This document shows, one piece after another, positions 55,783 to 64,000 of a stretch of DNA of 64,000 nucleotides. Position numbers and translations under genes: made by a program. The notes under the pieces are model-generated. The model saw nothing but the letters and a program-made list of their open reading frames with translations, had not been told where the DNA came from and made no database searches. Origin of the DNA: Zygnema cylindricum (Eukaryota > Streptophyta > Zygnematophyceae > Zygnematales > Zygnemataceae); NCBI GenBank assembly GCA_037447655.1, contig JBBHKE010000195.1, forward strand, positions 158,423-222,422, written 5' to 3'. How positions within the stretch are numbered: the stretch's first letter is position 1; every line of letters begins with the position of its first letter.

Positions 55783-58700
55783 TCATTGGATCCTGATGTG
55801 TTTCGTCCTCTTGTGAAACACTGGATTTTTTGCCAACGCCATCGAACTCATGCTTTCATAATAAATCGTTATACAACTAATAGGAACGCTTAACTCATGT
55901 AATATCTCCTTAATCCAAATCGAAGCCTTAGATGCATGACACGCAGCCATATACTCATATTTTGTGGAACTCAACGCAACCGTAGGGTGTAGCCTATAAC
56001 TCCACGAGATTGCGACTCCTCCAAAAATAAATGCGTGCCGTGACGTGGACTTACTTAAATCAAAGTCGCCGCCCTAATCTGCGTCACAATACCCAACACA
56101 CAAAAGAATTTTTTTCAGAAGTGAATAAAAGTCCAAGATCAATCGTACCAACTAAATATCGAAAGATACTTCGTACGGCCTCTTAATGCGCCTTCTTTCG
56201 CTCGTGACAATAAGGATGACGATGGAAGCAACAACCGAAATATTTGGACGAGAACCAACGTTAAGGTACATGAGTGAACCAACCGCCTCATGATTTTGTA
56301 CGTCGACATAATCTTCTTCCTCAACCTTGCGAATGTGTAGATTTGCATCCAACGACGTAGAAAGTGGTTTCGCGTTAGTCATACCAAATCTCTATAAAAT
56401 CTCCTTACAATATTGAGCTTGACTTAATTTATGTTCCCCTCTTTGTCGCGTATCACTTCAATCCCCAAAATATATCGTACCTCTCCAAGATCTGTCACTT
56501 GGAAATGTAATCCAAGATAACGTTTCAACTCATCAATGCGCTCCAACTTCTCGTGTGCCATAAAAAAATCATCCACATAAACAGAAAAGATGATTTGGTC
56601 AACTCCTTCACCTTTCACGTAAACTCCAGAATCGGACGTAGTCCGTACAAATCCGAATTTCAATAGTACTTGATGAAGTCTCAAATACCACGTGCGCGGC
56701 GCTTGTTTCAAACCATATAATGACTTTCGCAAACGCCATACATTTCCTTCATGCAAAGGAGACACGCCTTCCGGTACCTTCATGTATACCTCTTCCACTT
56801 ACTCACCATTTAAAAACGTTGTTTCCACGTCCATTTGACGAACGTGCTTCTTCCCCATCGCTGCAAGTGCAATAAGAATCTGTAGTGAGTCGAACTTCAC
56901 CACGGGAGCATAAGTCTCCTTAAAATTGATTCCCTCACGTTGTTGGAATCCCTTACAAACAAGCCTCGCCTTGTATTTAATAATTTCACCTGAAGCACCA
57001 GTCTTAGTCTTAAATACCCACTTTGCATCTATCGCCTTTTTCCTTTCCTGTAATTTTATTTCCTCAGAAATTCGATTATCAACCATTGACTTAAATTCTT
57101 TCTCCCACGCCGATTTCCACTTACTCTCCCAATCGGCTGACCTCCTAGCCTCGACATAATTTTGCGTTGCCGATCATATTTTTTGTAAGTGATTGTTATA
57201 AAAGAAACTCTGTCTCTTTAGCACCGGAAAGGAAATAATGTGAATTTGATGCATTTTCCCCTTTTTTATTGTAAGTAAGTTTCTCCGTTTTCTTCCCTTT
57301 TGTACTCCGAGGGCTCATTCTAAGAACATGCTCCTCTTCTTTCTCCTCCTTCTCTTCTTCGAATTCGATTTCAATTTTTTTCTCACTCGATTTAGAACTC
57401 GATTTACAGCTTTGAGATTTCCGAATGTTCGAAGGCTCTCGGGAATCCAAAGATCCGTGTCTTTTTTTTTCAAATTCAATTTCAACCGATTTCCCCTATT
57501 TTTTTTTTGAGTTTTTACATTCGGTTTCTCATCGGATTCCGAATCCCCAATAAACGGAAAACTCTCAATTTCACTCTCCTCATAAAAATCCAAATTTTCC
57601 TTAAATTTCCCAACGTAATTCATGGCGGATTTTAGATCCTCATGAAAATCCACGTTCCGAGATTCCTCCACGGTGTGACGATCCGGATCATACACTCGGT
57701 ACAAGTTTCCCTTTGCATTATAACCAATAAAAATTCCCAGCCAACACCTTGGTGCAAATTTCCCCTTCCTCTTAATTGATTCCACATAAACCGTAGCATG
57801 ATATCCCCAAATTCTCAAATGGTGAACCATGGGCTTTCTACCACTCCACAACTCCTCCGGTGTTTTACTTCCGAAAACCGAAGTAAGTTTTCGGTTACAA
57901 ATGTAATTTGCCGTAAGAATCGCATCTCCCCACAAAAACATCTCTCGTTCGGAGCTATGAACCATCGCACAGACCATTTCTTGTAAGGTACAATTCTTTG
58001 TCTCAGTCACTCTATTTTACTCTGAAGAATAAGGCGCCGTGAATTGATGCCTTATCCCCCAATCTTTACAATACCCCTCAAAAACAACAAACTCCCCTCC
58101 ATTATCCGACCGAATGGACACAAGCTTCTTATCAATTTGCCTTTTGGCCATTACATGCCATTTTTTAAATTTTTCAAATGCATCCGATTTCTTTTTCAAT
58201 AGATACACCCATGACTTCCGGGAGAAGTCATCAACAATCACCAAAGTATACTTATTACCTCCAATTGTCTCGGGTTTAATATGTCCACAAAGATCGATGT
58301 GAACAACCTCCAAAGAACTTTGATTTCGATGCTTGATGTCTTTATTCGGATGGGATTTCCGAATTTGATGTACATCCTCCACATCCGTTCACTTTCTCAC
58401 CAGATGCGAGGTCCAAACCCCTCACCGATGAATGACGAATCATCTTCTTCAAACATACCTCGAATGTGTGACACATCCGATGATGTCACAAGGTAAGATC
58501 ACCTTTCAACTCCGAAATTTGGTGTGAAATTCCCTCGGTGGGAACTTTAGATTTCGGCCTCCTCCATATGAGCCGACTATAATTCGCATCTGTTACAACC
58601 CCTTCTCCAATTACATTCCCCTTCTTAGTCAAAATCTCAATAGATTGATCACCTCTCGCAAATAAGCTTCCACCACCGTTTTGGATTTGTGGAACGCCTA

Positions 58701-59034
58701 ACAAATAAACCGAACCTTCCGGAATATAAAAAGTGTTTTGTAGACGATACTCTGTCGATTTCTCTTTCCCATCATTATCCCATGAAGGAGATCAAGCCGC
58801 CTTTCCCTTCTCAATCCTCTATTTTCTCTCACTCTCATTAGCTCCTCCATAGAATGGATCGATAGCCGGAAAAGAAGTGTTTTCTTTGCTCTCACTCGGT
58901 TGAGTTTGTAAACGGGAATCTACATATCTCATAACCGCATCAAACATTTCCTCGAATTTTCTCTCCGTATTCCGGGTCTCCTCAAATTGAGAACCCGAAA
59001 AACTGAACTCTCTTGCTCTCTCCGAAGTCGACAT
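55783..59034 (-). pseudogene. Copia 2 polyprotein, gag/protease deleted
   Basis: Translation on the minus strand starts at 59034 with a short gag-like head (MSTSERAREFSFSG). It then passes, through stops, straight to the end of the protease region (TFYIPEGSVYLLG near 58700). The UBN2-type gag body, zinc knuckle and protease active site are missing. The integrase core follows (HIDLCG, VDDFSRKSWVY, SDNGGEF, 58382-58017). A stop replaces Gln in the PEQN-like motif near 58020. Reverse transcriptase spans 57086-56152 (KARLVCKGFQQREG, RQMDVETTFLNGE, SLYGLKQAPRTWY, catalytic YVDDFF). RNase H is at about 56080-55783 (LSSTKYEYMAACHASKA, RTKHIRIQ). The element cannot move on its own. Confidence 0.88.
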
Positions 59035-59097
59035 GGGGGAAGGAGTATTTCGATTTTTCTCCTCCCCATGCGCACTCTCTCCAACTCTGAAGCACTA

Positions 59098-59110
59098 GCT
59101 TTGATACCAA
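59098..59110 (-). other. Copia 2 primer-binding site
   Basis: One base inside the 5' LTR, on the minus strand, lies TTGGTATCAAAGC, close to the TGGTATCAGAGC site complementary to initiator tRNA-Met used by plant Copia elements. Confidence 0.8.
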
Positions 59111-59111
59111 T

Positions 59112-59749
59112 TGTAGGATCTTAAGCAAAAGACATTCACTCAAATAAATTCACAAATCTTAAATCATTACACAACGGAAGCTCATAAAAGACAAGAGGAA
59201 TATTCAGCCAAAAAGATTTATAAGTGTTCTTGGCCGAAGCCTTTTTACATCACCTCTCTTCTCTCTCTCCTCTCTCTTATTTAAATAATATCTTACTCTA
59301 AGATTAATCATCTAAGATAGATTGATTAATACATTATACTCTACAGCATACACTGCTGTCTATAAACTTGCTACTCTGCACTAACAAACAACAAGGTAAG
59401 ATAAGCAAGACTTAGTGTAGGGACAAGCTCTTTTCCTAGCTAACTGTCGCATACTGCAATGAAAGTTCCATGGAGAAAGGCGCACGCGCTTTCTTCCTTC
59501 GAAACGACTAACTCCAAAAGTTGACTTTACACGTGTCGCTTCACGAACACACCTGCACGCAAAATCAAACACCTGCGTACGCAAACAAAAGTCATGCGAA
59601 ACGAAATAGTACATTTTGTTCGCATATAACAAAAGTTCCCCCACGAAACGACGTCGTACATTTTGTATGATGAAGTGACACTTCACGTCCAACAAATAAA
59701 TGTTGGTATGAAGCTTCGCGAATTGCCGCGAAACGACAATATCCCAACA
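59112..59749 (-). repeat. Copia 2 5' LTR
   Basis: It starts TGTTGGGATATTGTCG on the element's strand and ends GATCCTACA, next to the primer-binding site. Confidence 0.9.
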
Positions 59750-59754
59750 TAAAT

Positions 59755-61072
59755 GTGTTGTTGGCCATCCATCTTAACATTTCCTTTACTATTAAAATAG
59801 ATCGTACATGGCTTTTACATGAATATTGTCCTTCTTCACGACGTTGTAGGACGCTGATCATCTAGTGGCCGGATGGCGCCCTTACTTCATGGTTGGTTGA
59901 AACAGAAAAAGATGAACGGTTAAGGCTCACTCTTGGTGCCCTAGAGAATATTGATATGTTCTCATTAAAACTGGTTTTAAAAACAAAATAGTAATAAAGT
60001 ACGAAATGGTACAAAGACTTACAAACTTCCGTATAATACCCCATTTTTTCCCTAATGGAGATGCGCCCTAAGTTATTTGGATTTTTTTAGAGGGTAATAA
60101 ATACTAAAACCGTTTTAAAACGACTAAAAGGCAAGGTTGATTCGTTTTAACGATCATTTATGAGGTTGCACATTTAGCGGAAAGTAATCTTTGCCCTCGA
60201 TTGGTACAGTTTGTACGGGTATTTAGGGCTTGCCCAAAAACCGTACCCTCAACAATAGGGCAAATTTCATAAACGTAATTCCTGCAGCGAATCAATTCAA
60301 ATGATATTTTCGATTCGCGTACAGATTAGTGACGTGCGCCGACACAAATCGCAATTTATGGTGAGAATATCCCAAGATAGGAAACGTTTTCGCAAATCGT
60401 GTACGGACGGTTTCATGGAGGCATGAAAAACCGTACCGTACTTTCCAAGGAGATTTTTTCTCGAGGAAATTCACCCTCAGGGCTTGCATTGGGCATCCTT
60501 TTGAAAAGAAACATTTTTTGAAAACAAAGTTTTTGGTCGCCCTATTGGAATAAATCGACGGTTCAGCAATAAATATCGAAAAGCGATTGGACGTTTCTGA
60601 ATTTCAATCATGCCAGTGCGATGTCCGTCTGGCCGATTCTTGTCGCGTCCGATCCGACGGCCGAGAATGCCTTACGCGTGCCAAGTCCTATTCTTGTCGC
60701 GAACCATTATCCACCTCGCCCGCTTTCTGTCGTACCTTCCGGACATATAAACTTCCATTATGACTACACGTGTCCCGCATGCACACGTGCAGCTCACAAA
60801 GCATCCGCAGATCCGAACATCTTGCAGCCTAACGCCTGGCACGTTTGTCGGAATCGAAAGCACATCCGCCACGCCGCGACAAAAGGTACAAAAGGCCACT
60901 ACCGAAATCTCCAGGTGATTTAAACAGAATCCTTTCGCGTCGTTTTTCTTCCCGACAGATGCTCCTCTGGCGCCAGGGTGTCTTCTGTCGCCTTCTCCGC
61001 GACATGCGTCGCCACGTCGTCACGTGACCACTGTTCTGCGCCGCCACCTGTCGCCTTTATACGCATTCTCAA
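59755..61072. other. Intergenic upstream of kinase 3
   Basis: No confident gene. A plus-strand frame at 60621-60923 contains CPACTRAAHK and HVCRNRKH but no complete zinc-finger pattern. The last 450 bp are GC-richer with many CGTCGC motifs. Confidence 0.35.
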
Positions 61073-61234
61073 ATGGCTCTCCCCCTGCGACGCCTATTCG
61101 CCGGTCGTCGTTTTCCCTCCGTTACTAGTCGCATAGAACGACGCAGACTCTCCTCCCTTGTCGCCTCGTACCTCGGAAAACGTCACTCTCGTCACGCGTC
61201 CTTCGGCTCTTTCTCTACATCCAAAAATCGCCTC

Positions 61235-61410
61235 TCCCTCTCTACTCTCTTTTTCCTCTGTTCGTTTCTCCTGGTTATCCTCCTAACCTTTCTCACTCTC
61301 CTCCTCCCTCTCTCTCCACCCCTCCCTCTCTCTTTCTCCTTCTTCCCCTCCCTCCCCGTTCCTCCCGCCTTGTTGTCTTCCCTCTCCCTCTCCCTCTCCC
61401 TCTCCCCTCC
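61235..61410 (+). promoter_or_regulatory. Pyrimidine-rich leader of kinase 3
   Basis: A CT-rich stretch of CTCCCTCTC units runs up to the start codon at 61411. By position it is likely 5' leader or core-promoter sequence of the Y-patch type seen in plants; this is inference. Confidence 0.35.
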
Positions 61411-63856
61411 ATGGGCAGCAGCGTGGGGAAGGTCGCCCCCGGGTCGCCCGAAGCTTCCCAGAAGGGCGCGCTGCGGTGGACGGCGGCGCACGCGCATGGA
61501 ACCGCGTTTCAGTTCAGTTTATGCGGGCCCGGACTGGTGCATGCGGCGGATATGGAGGAGGAGGAGGAGGAAGAGGAGGAGAGGGAGGAGGAGAGGGGGG
61601 AGAAGGAGGAGAAGGCGCGAGGCCCTAAAATCCACACTAATTCCGACGGACACGTGGGATTTCCGGGCTTCACGGGAAAGGGAATCCGAGTCGAGAAAGA
61701 GAACGGGAGCGGCAGGCGAAGGGGTACAAAGGGGGTGGACAGCGCCTACGCGGAGGATTTGGAGGGGCGGCTGCGGCAGCTGGACATCCAGAAAGGTCAC
61801 AGAAACGGAGAACTGAACGGAAAACGGAACGATCAGGGAACGGGAGGACTGAACGGAGAGTTGAACGGAGAACGGAACGGAGAACTGAGAAGAAAATGGA
61901 GCGGGAAAAATTTGGGGCAGCGAACCGGAGAGGAGGTAGGCGAGTGGGTGAGAGAATGCAGCCGGCAAAGCGGAATGGGAGAACTGAATACGGAACGGAA
62001 CAGAGAACGGAACAGACAACGGAGATGCGCACAGATCCGGGCGCCGCGGTTTAAAGAAAGCCCTCTTTTTAAAAAGGGGTCATCTTGCGCTAGAAAAAGA
62101 CGAAATGACAGGAACCACCTGGGCGCACAAAACGACATGCTAGGAGAAAACAACAGAGTGGGAAAAACAGAAACCAAGCGCGTTTCGCACGAAAGGGATA
62201 ACACTCTCCAGGGACGAATTACGGAACAGGGCGACATTCCCATCCTCATGGAATTGCCCTCTGGAAAACCCAAACCACATTTAGAGTTGCCGTGTTTTTC
62301 GGAATTACGATCGAAATACGAAGCCACAGGAATTGTTCTTGGGAGAGGAAATTTTGGAGTCGTTACGATTTGGGTGAATCGAACTACGGGGGAACGGAAA
62401 GCGTGTAAAACGATTCCAAAAAAACGGTTAAAGGGACTGGAACAGATTGCCGATGTGAAACGAGAAATTCGTCTTATGCGACAGCTGTCAGGTCATCCCA
62501 ACATATGTGAGCTTTTTGGAGTTTATCAAGATTCCGAGAGTGTTCACATGCTCATGGAACTGTGTAACGGAGGCAGTTTATCGAGTCATATTTTACGACG
62601 GAAAAAGTTTCCGGAGGCGGAAGCTGCCGTCATTTTCCGACAGGTGGCGGAGGGTGTGAGGCATATGCACTCCCAGGGAATCATGCACAGGTGGGACTTT
62701 TATCCACACTATTTCCTGTTTACTCTTCACATCTGGGCCCTTTTTTTTCTCTCGCTTCAGAATTGTAAGCCTCTCTAATGTTGCATTTGATTTCTTTGCG
62801 ATACCCAGCGGTATCGTCTCCTGTAGCAAGTGTTCCACAGGCGCGACAAGCCTTTCCTGTTTGTTACTCGAAAAGTGTCTGTAACTGATTTCTCAGGGAT
62901 CTTCGCTCGCACATGTGGAGGCTGTTTCCTTTCACGACTTATTAAAAAAGTGTCCCGCAAGTGAATTTATAACGAATCTTGCTCGCCAGTTTGGCTAAAT
63001 GAAGAAGTGTCCTGCGAGAGAAGTCTAACGAGTCGTCTCGTCTCGGGCGGTGCAGGGACCTGAAGCCGGAGAACATTCTGCTGACGCGCGAGGGCGGGTC
63101 GGTGCGCGCGGTGGTGGCGGACCTCGGCCTCGCGCTGCAGCTGCGCCCGCGCACTTGCGCCCGAGGAATCGCCGGGTCTCCGTGAGCACCCGACCCACAA
63201 GGCACCATGGGGCAACATTGGGCAACATTGGGCATTGGGCATTGGACATTGGGCATTGAACATCAAATGTTGAAGAACAACATCAAGTATTGAACGTTGA
63301 GCATCGAAGACTTAAATTTAAAGAACGAAGATTAAACATTGATTTTTTAAACCAAAGACGAAACATCTAGTATTGAGACATCAAACATTGAACTGATGGA
63401 AGCCATAATCTTAGACATAAAACGTTGAACATTGATTATTGGTGCTGAGTTTAGTGCATGAGATTTTTGCATGAAGTATCCATTCTTTCTTATGGCTCTT
63501 TCACAAATCTCACCATATTCTTCTTTTGTGATCACAGATTTTATTTCGCTCCCGAAGTCGTAAACGGCAGCAAGTACGGCCGAGAGGCGGACATATGGAG
63601 TTTGGGAGTGGTTCTCTATGTGCTACTGTCCGGAATGCTCCCGTTCTATGGAGAAACAGATCCCGCTATATTCGAGAAAATCCGTAACGCAAAAGTTCGA
63701 TTTTCAGGGAGACATTGGAACGGTGTTTCTCCCATTGCTCGACGATTGGTCCAAGAACTTTTGGTGGTCGACCCTCAATATCGACTCATGGCCGATGCTC
63801 TCGTGGAGCACGAGTGGTTGAGAATGTACCGCGATCGGAGAGACATTAGTCTGTAA
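61411..63856 (+). CDS. PEPKR2-like Ser/Thr protein kinase, third paralogue
   Basis: Exons 61411-62690, 63056-63181 and 63538-63856 join in phase to give 574 residues. The ATG at 61411 is chosen for its strong context (CCATGG) and because the frame stays open to the kinase domain. Residues 1-290 are low complexity: an acidic Glu run near 50-70, then GELNGE/RNGEL repeats. Kinase motifs: Gly loop GRGNFG at 311-316, Lys333 in ACK, HRDLKPEN at 426-433 across intron 1, DLG at 449-451 in place of DFG, GSPFYFAPE across intron 2, and DIWSLG. The domain reaches a final HEW motif and the protein ends about 14 residues later, so it lacks the SP/TP-rich tail of the other two. Exon boundaries partly match theirs: a junction inside HRD here but slightly upstream there, so intron positions are not identical. 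Confidence 0.85.
63204..63310. repeat. ACATTGGGC minisatellite in intron 2
   Basis: Tandem 7-11 bp units (GGCAACATTGGGCATTGGGC) start about 20 bp after the splice donor and decay rightwards into ATTGAACATC-like units up to about 63440. Confidence 0.85.
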
Positions 63857-64000
63857 ATCTTTCCACATATTTGTCGAAATTGCAAAGAGGAGTTTGTTCC
63901 GGGATCGTTAAAGAAACGCAAGCAACAGTTACTCATGTGTGAAGAGGAATGGAAAATCGAAGGAGTTTTGACAAGTTGTTCACTGAAGGGAAGTCCCCGA
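63857..64000 (+). other. 3' flank of kinase 3
   Basis: The sequence after the stop is too short to assign. An open stretch continues (CNCKEEFVPGSLKKRKQQ-like) in another frame; a further exon cannot be excluded. Confidence 0.3.

Larger units (their letters stand above)
54963..59749 (-). mobile_element. Copia 2 LTR retrotransposon, complete ends
   Basis: 4787 bp with LTRs at 54963-55607 and 59112-59749, both with TG...CA ends, and a perfect 5-bp target duplication TAAAT at 54958-54962 and 59750-59754. The domain order integrase, reverse transcriptase, RNase H is Copia type. LTRs differ at several percent of sites, so it is not a very recent insertion. The coding region is defective. Confidence 0.92.

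Noticed and set aside
59870-60072. Possible further TWA-flanked element (GGCGCCCTTA near 59876 and GATGCGCCCTAA near 60065)
   Set aside because: Both putative ends have the same orientation, so they do not form an inverted pair.
60621-60923. Possible zinc-finger protein (CPAC...HVC)
   Set aside because: Cys/His spacing does not complete any known zinc-finger pattern and the frame lacks a supported start.

Overview
The window is nuclear DNA from a eukaryote with spliced genes. It has GT-AG introns, long (GA)n/(CT)n microsatellites, Copia LTR retrotransposons and many TIR transposons, and no operons. Three genes encode kinases of the CDPK/SnRK superfamily that most resemble plant PEPKR2. One Copia element has a plant-style primer-binding site. 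Both point to the green lineage, perhaps a streptophyte alga or early-diverging land plant. A secreted transferrin-like gene near the left end is unusual for a land plant, so the taxon stays open.

Layout. 1-2.8 kb: gene-poor, with purine microsatellites. 2.9-7.4 kb, minus strand: a transferrin-like gene rebuilt from spliced exons (signal peptide, Pro/Ser-rich segment, one transferrin lobe). A TIR transposon lies 160 bp upstream of its start codon. 8.7-12.3 kb: a small MITE, a decayed hAT transposase and a decayed LINE-type reverse transcriptase tail.

13.5-26.0 kb and 33.9-44.9 kb are two direct copies of one segment. Each carries a four-exon PEPKR2-like kinase gene (20,679-23,951 and 39,726-42,970). 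The two copies differ by transposon insertions whose empty sites can be read in the partner copy. This fixes several PIF/Harbinger-like elements to the base, with 3-bp TTA/TAA target duplications. Between the copies lies a decayed Copia element (26.7-33.9 kb) that itself carries two insertions.

44.6-46.6 kb: a TIR element nested in a related one. 46.6-54.9 kb: no confident gene, one more PIF/Harbinger-like element and a hAT-type MITE rich in TATCGG. 54,963-59,749: a structurally complete Copia on the minus strand with matched 5-bp target duplications but a gutted gag/protease region. 61.4-63.86 kb: a third, diverged PEPKR2-like kinase with three exons.

The host genes are thus one secreted transferrin-like protein and a small kinase family, two members of which arose by tandem segmental duplication. 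Nothing in the sequence links the two functionally. Most of the remaining DNA is mobile-element derived. Exon structures are inferred from splice consensus and reading phase, without transcript evidence.
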